Assembly: GCA_015068395.1 (NCBI GenBank)
Contig: SVKP01000028.1
Coordinates: forward strand, 1 to 48,527
Reading direction: 5' to 3'
DNA length: 48,527 nt
Source: Oscillospiraceae bacterium
GTDB lineage: Bacteria; Bacillota; Clostridia; Oscillospirales; Oscillospiraceae
Shown: positions 35,280-43,581 of the stretch, in pieces
Numbering within the stretch: position 1 is the stretch's first letter
Layout of the letters: every line of letters begins with the position of its first letter
Translations under genes and position numbers: made by a program
Notes under the pieces: model-generated
The model's database searches: none
Seen by the model: only the letters and a program-made list of their open reading frames with translations
What the model was told of the DNA's origin: nothing

Positions 35280-36491
35280 ATGAAAACAAGACCAGAAGTA
35301 AATCAAGCCCTGAAAACAATGCACATCGACAAACTCCGCAAGGGTCAATGCAAGCCCATCAACGCGATCCTGGATCGAAACGACGTGATCCTCATAGCTC
35401 CTCCGTCGTTCGGAAAGTCCCTGATCTACCAGATACCCGCTATCCTCTTCGATGGTGTAACCGTTGTGATCGAGCCTCTTCTTGCCCTAATGCACGATCA
35501 GGTGAACAAACTGAGGGAGCTTGGCATCGAGGCTGCCTACCTCGACTCCACACTTTCTTGGAGCGAGTGCCAGTCCGTAATGAAAAAGCTGGCGAAAGAG
35601 AAGATCAAGGTCATTTTCATCTCTCCCGAACGGCTGGAGACCGGTATTCTGTACGACATCTCCAAGCATAACCGCATTGACATGGTGGTCGTAGACGAGT
35701 GCCACTGCGTTACGATGTGGGGCAGCGATTTTCGCAAGGCGTACCTCTCCATCGGTAAGTACATCGACAAGCTGAAACACCATCCCGTGGTCGTGGCCCT
35801 GTCCGCCTCCGTCTATCCGGAGGATATTGACGAAATCGCGGAAGCCCTGTCCATGCACGATCCCGTGATAATCCGCCGACCGTTGTTTCGTAGCAACATT
35901 ACATTCTCCAGGAAGACCGTCAGTAACCGAACAGAACAAAAGAAAACCCTTCTTCGGATGCTGAAGAAGCATCACAAGAACACAACGATTATCTTCTGCA
36001 CGACAAAGAAGGCGGTGGAGTATGTCGTCAAGACGCTCAAGGGCAAGGCCGACTATGCCGGAGAGGTCATCGAGTATCACGGCTCCTGCAAGGTTCACGA
36101 ATATGAAATGCTGACCGGGAAGAAGCACATTATCGTCGCCACATCCGCTCTTTCACTCGGCGTCGACATTCCAAACGTCGATCTTGTTATCCATTTCAAC
36201 TTCCCGCTGTCCATCGCCGAATACTGCCAGATGGCCGGTCGAGCCGGACGGGAAGGACAGAAGGCGCGGGATATCCTGATCTACAACCCGAACGATTACC
36301 ATATGAACTGGGGACTATTACAGAACATCAAGAACAAAACGGCAAAGGATACCGCTGTAGCACGTTTGGATGCCATGAAAGAACTCTGCGAAGACGACGA
36401 CCACTGTATCGTCAAGACTATGCTCAACGCCCTCGGTGATCCGCACAAGACCAGATGCCGCTACTGTACGAACTGCCAAAAACAACGATAA
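35280..36491 (+). CDS. RecQ-like DNA helicase, short form of a mobile element
   Basis: 403 residues. Helicase motifs of the RecQ group are in order: LRKGQ (Q motif, Gln23), APPSFGKSLIYQ (Walker A, 40-51), VVVDECHC (137-143), HCVTMWGSDFRKAY (the aromatic-rich loop that RecQ has as HCISQWGHDFR), ALSAS, IIFCTTKKA, and QMAGRAGREGQ (motif VI). The C terminus keeps a cysteine cluster (ELCEDDDHC, CRYCTNC) like the RecQ zinc domain and then stops, so the winged-helix and HRDC domains are missing. GAGGGGGT lies before the ATG. It is followed by a small protein and a replication-initiator-like protein, which suggests a role in unwinding the element's own DNA. Confidence 0.85.
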   Translation: MKTRPEVNQALKTMHIDKLRKGQCKPINAILDRNDVILIAPPSFGKSLIYQIPAILFDGVTVVIEPLLALMHDQVNKLRELGIEAAYLDSTLSWSECQSVMKKLAKEKIKVIFISPERLETGILYDISKHNRIDMVVVDECHCVTMWGSDFRKAYLSIGKYIDKLKHHPVVVALSASVYPEDIDEIAEALSMHDPVIIRRPLFRSNITFSRKTVSNRTEQKKTLLRMLKKHHKNTTIIFCTTKKAVEYVVKTLKGKADYAGEVIEYHGSCKVHEYEMLTGKKHIIVATSALSLGVDIPNVDLVIHFNFPLSIAEYCQMAGRAGREGQKARDILIYNPNDYHMNWGLLQNIKNKTAKDTAVARLDAMKELCEDDDHCIVKTMLNALGDPHKTRCRYCTNCQKQR

Positions 36492-36509
36492 GAACGGAGG
36501 TTCAGACCC

Positions 36510-36791
36510 ATGAAAAAGCAAACCAGAAAAAGAACCTATCGCAAGCATTTTCCGTTCATCAACTATAAGTATTTGCGAGATAAGGATTACACACTTGCGG
36601 AGATAAGCGAACTGTGCCGCGTAGATGAAAAAGATCTTCTTGCGATTCTTGAAGGCTGTCATCTGCTGTCCCGTTTTTGGATTTGTGATGATACGTATGT
36701 TATCGACAGGGACGGATTCATCAAGCTGCATCAAGAATTATACCATATATATTCGCAGATAAAGAACAAAGGAAGAAACAAAATGAGCTGA
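36510..36791 (+). CDS. Small basic protein, possible helix-turn-helix
   Basis: 93 residues, with GGAGG eleven bases before the ATG, 18 nt after the helicase. The middle part (YTLAEISELCRVDEKDLLAI then LEGCHLL) has helix-turn-helix spacing, and the N terminus is strongly basic (KKQTRKRTYRK), which suggests DNA binding. I know no family for it. It is probably co-expressed with the helicase and may be an accessory or regulatory factor of the element. Confidence 0.6.
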   Translation: MKKQTRKRTYRKHFPFINYKYLRDKDYTLAEISELCRVDEKDLLAILEGCHLLSRFWICDDTYVIDRDGFIKLHQELYHIYSQIKNKGRNKMS

Positions 36792-36854
36792 ATGCCCGGC
36801 GCAAGTGACGGGACGAGATTAATGGCTGAGCTTGTTTAGTGGAGGGTGTGCTAT

Positions 36855-37943
36855 ATGAAAGATAGTTTAATCGGTTTTTCCGCCTTATACGGCATCGACA
36901 CGGTCAGTTTTTACGTGGTACTGACTCATTCTCAGAAGAACACAATCCTTCGCCGCATGACGGAGCACAAAAAAGCTTTCTTTACGGAGGAAGACAACTA
37001 TGAGAGAGGGGTATACTCCTACCGCAGCGAGTACCTGGCTGAGCAAGGAATCAAACTCAGGGTAGCCAAGTACGGAAATACACCTTGGGGGCTATATATC
37101 CTCGTACATCCGGCGTTGGCGCTGGGAAACACTGACCGGGCTGCTCTATATCAGCCGAACAAAGAAAATTACAAAAAACTGGCTAAGGTTGTCGATACGA
37201 AGCTTAAGAAATATGAGGTTCCCGTCCAGATGGAAAAAATGAGCATGCTACGCGCGGATGTGACCATCAACCTGTTTTTTTCAAACGGTGAGTTCGTGTG
37301 CCAGTACCTCAAAACCTTCAGAAAATGTCTTTTAATTCCCCACTATAAACTGTCACATTTCCGGGAAGATGACCACAAGGCTAAGAACCCCGAAAAAGCC
37401 AACAAACACTCTTACAAGCAATTTTGTAAGTCAGCCGCATACTTTGCCTATGACAAGGCTGCGCAGCTTCAAATGATCGACAAGTTCCCAGAATCGTTGG
37501 CGGACAAGCACGTCCTGCGGCTGGAAGCACAGTTGAGCAGCAAGGCCATCAGAAAATGGATCAATAGCGATGACTTTGGAAAACATCGCAAAGTCCTTGA
37601 GCAGTTGGTTGAGAATGGCGCTGAGATCCACAAATGGTATCTGAAGCGTATGGGGCTTCTATTGGGGGAGCATCTTCGTTATGAAGACGCTGTAAAAATG
37701 GTCGATGGCGTCAAGAACGAAAAGACACGTAAACATATGCACGCTGTGATGAAAGCACTCGGCTATAACAACGCAAATCTGACGAACGTGTTTCGCAGGC
37801 TTGACATTACCCCTCGCATAGCTAAAAAGGCGTTGGATAAGTTTGAAAAAATTGGAATTAGCCCAATTACTGTTCCGAACGACAGTCCAATCAAGCGGTT
37901 GCCCGGTCTCGCGGATTTAATTGATGAAAACATACGTGGATAG
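36855..37943 (+). CDS. Replication-initiator-like protein (phage/plasmid gene II-type)
   Basis: 362 residues. The N-terminal half has strand-rich segments with MLRADVTINLFF, then AAYFAYDKAAQLQ and HVLRLEAQLSSKAI; a 'YDK ... LRxE' pair is what I associate with rolling-circle initiators of filamentous phages and small plasmids. The C-terminal part is helical and ends KKALDKFEKIGISPITVP. The ATG at 36855 has TGGAGGG nine bases upstream; a GTG at 36846 overlaps that site. Similar sequence reappears in the fragment at 39352-39547, so at least two related initiators have been here. I cannot name the catalytic tyrosine with confidence. Confidence 0.5.
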   Translation: MKDSLIGFSALYGIDTVSFYVVLTHSQKNTILRRMTEHKKAFFTEEDNYERGVYSYRSEYLAEQGIKLRVAKYGNTPWGLYILVHPALALGNTDRAALYQPNKENYKKLAKVVDTKLKKYEVPVQMEKMSMLRADVTINLFFSNGEFVCQYLKTFRKCLLIPHYKLSHFREDDHKAKNPEKANKHSYKQFCKSAAYFAYDKAAQLQMIDKFPESLADKHVLRLEAQLSSKAIRKWINSDDFGKHRKVLEQLVENGAEIHKWYLKRMGLLLGEHLRYEDAVKMVDGVKNEKTRKHMHAVMKALGYNNANLTNVFRRLDITPRIAKKALDKFEKIGISPITVPNDSPIKRLPGLADLIDENIRG

Positions 37944-38023
37944 CCTGTTGAATGGCTGAGATAGTTATAAAAATGCGCAGAATTGAAACAAATTATGATT
38001 GACTCACACAACATTAGTATAAG

Positions 38024-38080
38024 TAGGGTGAAATATATTATTCCCTAATGTATCTTGGGGAGAAATCACACTTCACCCTA
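38024..38080. repeat. Inverted repeat in the gap before the small helix-turn-helix genes
   Basis: TAGGGTGAA at 38024-38032 is repeated inverted as TTCACCCTA at 38072-38080, with 39 nt between that contain a further CCCT/GGGG pairing. It lies between the initiator gene and the gene at 38105. It could be an operator, a terminator of the initiator transcript or an origin element; the sequence does not decide. Confidence 0.5.
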
Positions 38081-38104
38081 TATCAACTTTAGGAGGAAAA
38101 CGAT

Positions 38105-38347
38105 ATGAACGTGCCTTACGTGGACTACAAAACGCTGAACGAATTCTACACCGTGCCGGAGGTCTGCAAACTGCTCGACATCGATAAGCAGACGCTTCGG
38201 AAAAAGTGCGAGCAGTATAGTGTTGAGCTCCGCCGCAACGAGATCGGCGAGTGGGGGCTCGTCAAATACGACGTCCGCAAACTCCACAACGCGCTGTACT
38301 ATGAAGACCGCGAAGATAAGAAAGCGAAGGATGACCCATGGGCGTAA
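38105..38347 (+). CDS. Small helix-turn-helix DNA-binding protein
   Basis: 80 residues, with AGGAGG at 38091-38096 eight bases before the ATG. TVPEVCKLLDIDKQTLRKKC looks like the recognition half of a MerR/excisionase-type winged helix, and VELRRNEIGEWGLVKYDVRK like its wing. It overlaps the next gene by 10 nt. Two small DNA-binding proteins in a row are typical of control or excision modules of mobile elements. Confidence 0.65.
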   Translation: MNVPYVDYKTLNEFYTVPEVCKLLDIDKQTLRKKCEQYSVELRRNEIGEWGLVKYDVRKLHNALYYEDREDKKAKDDPWA

Positions 38348-38514
38348 AGGTGCTGACGGTGAAGGAAACGGCTGCTCTGCTGAAAACCAGCAAGCAGCAG
38401 ATTCGGAAGATGATCCGGGAAGAGGCTTTGCCGGCTGTGAAGGTGGGCCGGGAGTGGCGCATCAACGAGGAATACCTGGAGGAATTTCTTGCGCAGCCGT
38501 TTAATGGGGGGTGA
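38338..38514 (+). CDS. Excisionase-family helix-turn-helix protein
   Basis: 58 residues, complete from ATG at 38338 to TGA at 38512-38514. LTVKETAALLKTSKQQIRKM followed by IREEALPAVKVGREWRI is a textbook HTH_17/excisionase domain with its 'KVGREWRI' wing. It overlaps the preceding gene by 10 nt, so translation is coupled. Such proteins bend DNA at recombination sites or regulate plasmid genes. Whether it works with the serine recombinase 4 kb away is uncertain. Confidence 0.8.
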   Translation: MGVKVLTVKETAALLKTSKQQIRKMIREEALPAVKVGREWRINEEYLEEFLAQPFNGG

Positions 38515-38565
38515 TCGCTACAAAAATTGATGCTGTTTCAATCCATAAAATACATTCAAAGGAAG

Positions 38566-39099
38566 ATGACTGTTTTGAAAAAATACCACATCGTCCGCGT
38601 CGCGCCACACTGCGCCCCGGAGGTCATCAAGGTGGACTGTGCAGACGACTACCCCGTAGGCCTGCTGCCCGAATCACCAACCTTCCTGAAGCCATTCCAC
38701 GATATGCCGATTGTTATGATGGTCGGGCGCTACAGTAATTTGGATGGCAAAGATACCAGCTATGGCGCAAACCGGTTCCTGTACTCGAAGAAAAAGCCGC
38801 ATACGGTCAAGAATGTGCTCATGGGCGACATCGTCCTTTTTGAGATAGATAAAAATGGTGTCTGGTGCGACATGTCCAAGAACAACAGGGAGCACTGCAT
38901 GGAGGTATTCCGCAAGCCTGACAAGATTTGTGAACTATATAGCTTAGATGATAAGCATGAGCTTCAGAAAATCCGCTTTGTACGCACTGATGATGAGCCG
39001 TGCGAAAAGGGGCGGACGGCGGACACTTGTATCGGTGTTGGCTGCGATGTGAAGCGGAGTTCTTGCTGTATCCTCTGCAAAGGCGGGTATCGGCTGTAA
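38566..39099 (+). CDS. Hypothetical protein of the mobile region
   Basis: 177 residues if started at the ATG 38566, though the TTG at 38575 has better spacing from AAAGGAAG. The N-terminal part reads KKYHIVRVAPHCAPEVIKVD, then MPIVMMVGRYSNLDG and GANRFLY, faintly like DUF3846-type mobile-element proteins. The C terminus has six cysteines (PCEKGRTADTCIGVGCDVKR then SSCCILCKGGY), which could bind zinc. No function can be given. It ends before a strong hairpin at 39117-39154. Confidence 0.6.
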   Translation: MTVLKKYHIVRVAPHCAPEVIKVDCADDYPVGLLPESPTFLKPFHDMPIVMMVGRYSNLDGKDTSYGANRFLYSKKKPHTVKNVLMGDIVLFEIDKNGVWCDMSKNNREHCMEVFRKPDKICELYSLDDKHELQKIRFVRTDDEPCEKGRTADTCIGVGCDVKRSSCCILCKGGYRL

Positions 39100-39116
39100 G
39101 ACGTTAGGTTAGAAAA

Positions 39117-39154
39117 CAGCGGGAGGACGGACGTTAAAGCCCGTCCTCCCGCTG
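39117..39154 (+). terminator. Hairpin terminator after the mobile-region genes
   Basis: A perfect 14-bp GC-rich stem (39117-39130 with 39141-39154) with a 10-nt loop, 18 nt after the stop of the preceding gene. There is no clear T run, so it may act as a barrier in either direction. Confidence 0.65.
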
Positions 39155-39240
39155 CAAATTGATGTTGATAGTTGGATAAACCTGTGCACTACAGAGCTCG
39201 TGGTGTCTCTCTTGCGTGTTTGTAGGCTCCGGCGTTTATT

Positions 39241-39351
39241 TTACCACAACCCGATCTGTGCATCCAGTGGCTTCTTGCCAAGCAGCGGCGGGATCGTGCG
39301 CAAAATCTGTTCCGTCGCGCTGGTATCACGCAGCCATGGCCAGATCGTGGA
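39241..39351 (-). pseudogene. C-terminal fragment of a SRAP (YedK-like) gene
   Basis: On the minus strand the last 36 codons, TIWPWLRDTSATEQILRTIP then PLLGKKPLDAQIGLW, align along their whole length with the tail of the intact SRAP protein at 42832-43422 (EPWLRSAKMTEQFLAMTP then PLLDARPTDAQIKLW). Even the DNA after the stop is similar. All catalytic parts are missing, and homology stops near 39351, where an unrelated plus-strand fragment starts. It is a truncated copy left by insertion or recombination. Confidence 0.8.
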
Positions 39352-39547
39352 CAAGGTTTTCAGCCGAATGAAGGAGGACGGATGGGCTTTTGATCGTAAG
39401 GATATTCTGGACAGGTTCGAGAAGTTGGGCATCAGTCCGATTCCATTGTGGAAAAGTTTCTGCGCGGAGCGGTTGCCGTCGCCGGTAACGCTGCTCAAGG
39501 GAATGTCGGGAAAGAAGCTGAAAGTAAACTATGTGCTCATCAAGTGA
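39352..39547 (+). pseudogene. C-terminal fragment of a replication-initiator-like gene
   Basis: The plus-strand frame reads VFSRMKEDGWAFDRKDILDR then FEKLGISPIPLWKSF and ends at TGA 39545-39547. It parallels the end of the initiator-like protein at 36855-37943 (VFRRLDITPRIAKKALDKFE then KIGISPITVP) but is clearly diverged. The upstream part of the frame is antisense to the SRAP fragment, so the gene has lost its 5' end. It is a relic of a second element of the same kind. Confidence 0.7.
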
Positions 39548-39694
39548 GAAAAATCGAAAAGATGACTCCTGAAATGGTTATATTGTTGCGTTCGCAGCAC
39601 GGATAAGCGCTGTAGTCGCTTTTTCGCGTAAGGCGCGACCACCCACTCGTTCAGCCTTCCCTGACCGGCTTATCACGCCTTGCCGGCCCTGTGA

Positions 39695-39729
39695 AAGACG
39701 CACCCCGGAGAGAACCGGAGTGCGTCTTC
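39695..39729 (-). terminator. Terminator of the minus-strand secreted protein gene
   Basis: A stem of about 15 bp (39695-39709 with 39715-39729, one G-T wobble) with a short AGAAC loop begins 16 nt beyond the stop codon of the gene ending at 39745. A short T run follows on the minus strand. The preceding stretch 39548-39690 shows no gene. Confidence 0.65.
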
Positions 39730-39744
39730 ATCTTTCCTGCTATT

Positions 39745-42654
39745 CTATTCCGGCCACACCCACGCTTTGCAGAGCGGGGCGTAGGTCGTCTTGCTCACGA
39801 GCATGAGCTTATAGGTATAGCCGGTCGTTTTGGCCAGTCCCGTTTCGTAGACGGTCTGATCTGCCTTGATTTCGATGACCTTGATGCCGACTTGTCTGCC
39901 CGTACTGTCGCAGCTCGCCGCGACCAGCAGCGCGTTCGCGTTCTCGGGCAGCGTGACCGTGGCGACGAGCTTGTCGTCCTTCCAGTCGCCCTTCGCACCG
40001 TAGATCGTAAACGTCCCCGCCTGATAGGTGACGGTGTAATTTCCCTGCACAGTGTCGCCACTTGACGTGATGGCGTACGTTCCCGCAGCTTCACCGGCCG
40101 CGCGGGTGACGGTGTAGTTGATCGTATCGCTGCCGATCAACCCCGTGACCGTTGCCGTCAGCATCGGCTCTGCCTTGCCGCAGTACTTTGCCGCGTCGTT
40201 CGCTTTGACTGTAACCTGTGCGCGGCTGATCGCAAAGTCCGCCGTCGCCGTGCCGCCGAAGCTGGTCTCCGTTTCCGCGACTGTCGCGCGGATAGTATAC
40301 TCGCCGGCGTTCACGGGGACTTCGGCGCTGTACGCCGCGTCTTCCGCGCCTTTGACCTTGTACGCATACGTCACGGTTCCGTTGCCGACGTTGCCGGTTA
40401 CCGTCGGCTCTTTGGCGGTCTCGCCATACGTCCAGCTCTCCAGCGTCACGGCGGGCGTAATCGTTCTCTTTGTCACCGTCAGCGCAACCTCCACAAGGTT
40501 CCCGGCATAGTTGCTTTCGTGATCGCCGTTGCGCTGCTCATTAAACACCTTCAGCGTGTAACTGCCCGCCGTCAGGCTGTCCGGCAGCGTGAACGCCGCG
40601 GTGCCGTCCTGCGCGGCCGGCACGCTGCCGTAACCGACCGTCGCGCCGTCGGCGTCACACAGCAGGACGGATACAAATTCGTTTTTGCCGTCCTGCGCGC
40701 CGCTGCAGGTCAGGCTCACTGTGCCGCCGGACTCCACCGTCTCCGGCGCCTCCGTCACGGCAAAGCCGGTACGTCCGCTGTCCAGCAGCGTCAGCTTCCA
40801 CTCGTTCGTCGTGCTCAGCGGGAGCGGCGCTATCGCGCTGTTATCGTCGGTTTTGCCGCCTGCGGCGGGAGATGCGAAGAGAACGGATTCGGGGTTCAAA
40901 TTGAACGCGGGCCTCACGCCGGCCACGCCCGACTCGTAAAAATCGTAAAACAACGAGCCGTCTCTATCCACGAGACCTTCCAGGATATTATACTCGTTAT
41001 CAACATAGGGCGAGCGGAGCCACCACGCGTTGGGCTCACTTGCGACGTGACCAACCGGCAAATAATACACTCTCCGGTCGTCGTCGCCGTCAAAATACGT
41101 ATCCGCTTCCCGCGCTGAGAGGAAGAAGAAATGCTCGTCGTAGAGCGATGCTCCGTCGAAATGGCCGAGGTACAATTCTTCAATCATGTTGCCGTCATCA
41201 TAGCTGATCGTCTCCTCCGTCACGCTTGTGGCGGTTATTGCGGCTTTCTCCGCGTCGTTCGGCCAGTTGGCATAGAGAGATCCAAAGAAGCTCTTCGCAA
41301 CACTGCTACTCGCCACGCCGTCATCCCAATTCTCGTCGAACAGCAGATCCTTTGAGATCAGCAGCGCGTGCTTCGCGTCGCTGACCGGCAGCGCCGCGTC
41401 GCCGGCGGCGGACAGTACCCGCCACGCGATCGGCGCGTCAGTATAGTCACGCCCAAACCACACCGTGTCGCCGTTCGCAACGGCGTTCATACCGGTCATG
41501 GCGTCGTACACGCGGAAGGAGAAGCTGCGTGTGCCGCTGCAGACTCCCGCGCCGACAATGGTAAGCGTGTAGTCTCCGATTGCCCGCACGGGCGAGGGGG
41601 TAATCGTTTCGGTGAAGTCCGTTCCCTTTTGCAGCGTTTCTCCGCTCACCGATCGCACGGTATAGGCAACGTCGATCGGCGCGCCCGTGTAGGCATAGGC
41701 GGGCTGCAAGCCGCTGACTGTGGCCAGGGCGAGATACCTTGCGTCCACAACGGGAACCACATTCTCGCCGCTGACTTCCCAACCATCGCCGAGGAGGGTT
41801 AGAAGGTCGTTGCCGGCAGCATCGGTTTGAGTGCCCTGCACAGTTCCGTAAGCCGTCCTGTAATAGCAGGTAGTGAAGTCGGCGAAGTCGCTGTTTGCAC
41901 GATGGAAGGTGGCTCCACCTTCACTATCGATACCGCTGAGATCGCCGGCCTGCAAGCAGTGGTCAAGCGTCAGCGAACCATCCTTCCAGCCCACAAAACC
42001 ACCGCACCTGTTGGTCGAGCTGCCGGTCATGGCTCCGTCGAACAGGCAGTTGGTGACGGTCAGCGTATTGCCTGATTCCACCCTTCCCGCAAATCCGCCG
42101 TGAGTGCCGTCACCACTGACCGAGGTGCTGATGGTCACGCTGCTGCGGCAATTCTGAATCGTGACAGAACCCTTGACGTCGCCCACGATGCCGGCCGACA
42201 TCTTACCATCCGTCGTGATGGTGCCTGCGGTGTGCAGCCGTCTGATGGTTGCCCCGTTGAGGAACTTGAACGGTGCGGCAAAGGCATCACCGCCGCCGGT
42301 GTGCGTCAGGTTCACGGACAGCGTATGCCCCTGCCCGTCGAAAGTGCCTCGGAAGCAGTTGCTCCCATCGGCGCCCGCCATCGTGGTGACACTCTTGCCG
42401 GCAGCAATATCGTCGGCAGTAGGGATGTCGGCTCCAAGCCTTACATACACACCACTGCCCCAGTAGGTGCCAGCATTGCCTGAATCAGCAAATGTGTTCC
42501 AGTCATCTACCGAATTGATGACATAAGGGTCGGCCTCGGTGCCGGAACCGGCAAGGGTGCCGTCCGCCCGCGCGGGCAGAGCGCTCCACGGCATGAGACC
42601 CGCAATCATGCAGAACGTGAGCAGGATGGACAGGAATCTGTTTCTCTGCTTCAT
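39745..42654 (-). CDS. Large secreted multi-domain surface protein
   Basis: 969 residues. A signal peptide is clear: MKQRNRFL, a hydrophobic core to GLMPW, then a cleavage-like ALPARA-DG near residue 30. Next are GLUG-like repeats (GGFAGRVESGNTLTVTNCLF, GGFVGWKDGSLTLDHC) at about 100-240, then a large domain with NAWWLRSPY, RDGSLFYDF and GVRPAFNLNP (about 380-610), typical of DUF6273-type modules. Ig/MBG-like domains follow (TPAVTLESWTYGETAKEPTV and AQVTVKANDAAKYCGKAEP). No LPxTG or SLH is seen at the end. The ATG has GGAGG eight bases upstream, and a promoter at 42722-42750 excludes an earlier start. It probably sits on or is shed from the cell surface; the ligand is unknown. Confidence 0.85.
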   Translation of the reverse strand: MKQRNRFLSILLTFCMIAGLMPWSALPARADGTLAGSGTEADPYVINSVDDWNTFADSGNAGTYWGSGVYVRLGADIPTADDIAAGKSVTTMAGADGSNCFRGTFDGQGHTLSVNLTHTGGGDAFAAPFKFLNGATIRRLHTAGTITTDGKMSAGIVGDVKGSVTIQNCRSSVTISTSVSGDGTHGGFAGRVESGNTLTVTNCLFDGAMTGSSTNRCGGFVGWKDGSLTLDHCLQAGDLSGIDSEGGATFHRANSDFADFTTCYYRTAYGTVQGTQTDAAGNDLLTLLGDGWEVSGENVVPVVDARYLALATVSGLQPAYAYTGAPIDVAYTVRSVSGETLQKGTDFTETITPSPVRAIGDYTLTIVGAGVCSGTRSFSFRVYDAMTGMNAVANGDTVWFGRDYTDAPIAWRVLSAAGDAALPVSDAKHALLISKDLLFDENWDDGVASSSVAKSFFGSLYANWPNDAEKAAITATSVTEETISYDDGNMIEELYLGHFDGASLYDEHFFFLSAREADTYFDGDDDRRVYYLPVGHVASEPNAWWLRSPYVDNEYNILEGLVDRDGSLFYDFYESGVAGVRPAFNLNPESVLFASPAAGGKTDDNSAIAPLPLSTTNEWKLTLLDSGRTGFAVTEAPETVESGGTVSLTCSGAQDGKNEFVSVLLCDADGATVGYGSVPAAQDGTAAFTLPDSLTAGSYTLKVFNEQRNGDHESNYAGNLVEVALTVTKRTITPAVTLESWTYGETAKEPTVTGNVGNGTVTYAYKVKGAEDAAYSAEVPVNAGEYTIRATVAETETSFGGTATADFAISRAQVTVKANDAAKYCGKAEPMLTATVTGLIGSDTINYTVTRAAGEAAGTYAITSSGDTVQGNYTVTYQAGTFTIYGAKGDWKDDKLVATVTLPENANALLVAASCDSTGRQVGIKVIEIKADQTVYETGLAKTTGYTYKLMLVSKTTYAPLCKAWVWPE

Positions 42655-42721
42655 AAGGATACCTCCAATGCGTTCGATTTCGCGTGAAACAACAGAGCTT
42701 CCATACGTTTTACAGTTCTTT

Positions 42722-42750
42722 ATTCTATATGAGGCTGCATGGAAAAGCAA
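42722..42750 (-). promoter_or_regulatory. Sigma-A promoter of the minus-strand secreted protein gene
   Basis: On the minus strand TTGCTT (42750-42745), a 17-bp spacer and TAGAAT (42727-42722), about 70 nt before the ATG. The pattern TTGC-N19-TAGAAT is shared with the promoter of the other large secreted protein at 44867-44895. Confidence 0.65.
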
Positions 42751-42831
42751 GGAAAACTCCCGCGCGGGATTCACAGGCAAAGAAACTGCGGCTTATCATG
42801 CTTTGCCAGCCAGTTCGCCGTGCAGCAACTA

Positions 42832-43422
42832 TTACCACAACTTGATCTGTGCGTCCGTTGGCCTCGCGTCCAGCAGAGGCGGCGTCATCGCGAGGAATTG
42901 CTCCGTCATTTTTGCGCTGCGCAGCCACGGCTCAATCTGCTCCCGCGTCAGCATCAGCGGCATTCGGTCGTGGATCTCGCGCAGCGACTCGTTGGCGGCG
43001 GTCGTCAGGATCACGAAGCACGGAACGCCGCTTCGCATATCGAACAATCCCGCCATCCAGAGCACCTGCGAGCCGGGAAGGGTGAAGTGGTATTTCCTTT
43101 TGTCGCCGTCCCACTCGTAAAAGCCGGTCGAGGGCACGACGCAGCGGCAGCAGCGCACGCTTTCGGCAAACGTCGGCTTTTCCAGCGCCGTCTCCGCCTT
43201 GGCGTTGATGATCGTGGACCGCGGCATCCGAAAGCCCCACACCATCAACTCCGGCGCTGCGCCATCCTCCGAGGCGACCAAAACCGGCATTTTGCAGCCG
43301 GGCGTGATCTCGCCCCGTGGAATCGCCGCGGCGGCCTTCGCGCCGACCTTGTCCTGCACCTCTTGGATAATTTGGAGAACTTCGTCGGCCTGCTCCGCCG
43401 AGAACTGATAGCGTCCGCACAT
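42832..43422 (-). CDS. SOS-response-associated peptidase (SRAP/YedK, abasic-site protein)
   Basis: 196 residues. SRAP proteins bind abasic sites in single-stranded DNA and form a covalent thiazolidine bond through Cys2. MCGRYQF gives that Cys2 after removal of Met. The other active-site residues are Asn73 (IINAKAET), Glu103 (GFYEWD) and His151 (EIHDRMP). The gene is divergent from a Y-family polymerase gene and shares a LexA operator with it (43530-43541), so it should be DNA-damage inducible. A ribosome site GGGGTGGTG precedes the ATG. A broken copy of its 3' end lies at 39241-39351. Confidence 0.93.
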   Translation of the reverse strand: MCGRYQFSAEQADEVLQIIQEVQDKVGAKAAAAIPRGEITPGCKMPVLVASEDGAAPELMVWGFRMPRSTIINAKAETALEKPTFAESVRCCRCVVPSTGFYEWDGDKRKYHFTLPGSQVLWMAGLFDMRSGVPCFVILTTAANESLREIHDRMPLMLTREQIEPWLRSAKMTEQFLAMTPPLLDARPTDAQIKLW

Positions 43423-43518
43423 AATTGCACCACCCCTATGACAATGACGCCGCTCAAATTACCAAATATAGTGTAGCACAATGACGGAAGAAAAGAAACC
43501 CCTGCCTGCTGTTTCCAC

Positions 43519-43547
43519 TTGACTGCGTAGAACATATGTTCTAATAT
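43519..43547 (+). promoter_or_regulatory. Promoter of the Y-family polymerase gene
   Basis: TTGACT (43519-43524), a 17-bp spacer and TAATAT (43542-43547). The spacer contains the LexA box, so LexA binding would cover both promoter boxes. Transcription would start near 43554, which excludes the ATG at 43546 as a start codon. Confidence 0.8.
43530..43541. promoter_or_regulatory. LexA (SOS) operator
   Basis: GAACATATGTTC, a perfect 12-bp palindrome, equals the Firmicute LexA/DinR core GAAC-N4-GTTC. It lies between the SRAP and polymerase genes, which are transcribed away from each other, and inside the polymerase promoter spacer. Both genes are known members of SOS regulons in other bacteria. 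Confidence 0.88.
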
Positions 43548-43581
43548 GATGGTGAAACGGCAAGCGGGGGAGGTGACCGGT

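Noticed and set aside
37999-38023. Promoter TTGACT with TATAAG before the helix-turn-helix genes
   Set aside because: The two boxes are only 13 bp apart, too close for a sigma-A promoter.
39200-39547. A 115-codon plus-strand frame as an intact gene
   Set aside because: Its first half is antisense to a SRAP gene tail and its second half is an initiator tail, so it is a chance fusion of two relics.
42655-42780. Earlier start for the minus-strand secreted protein
   Set aside because: The promoter at 42722-42750 lies inside that extension, and the signal peptide with a GGAGG site begins at 42654.
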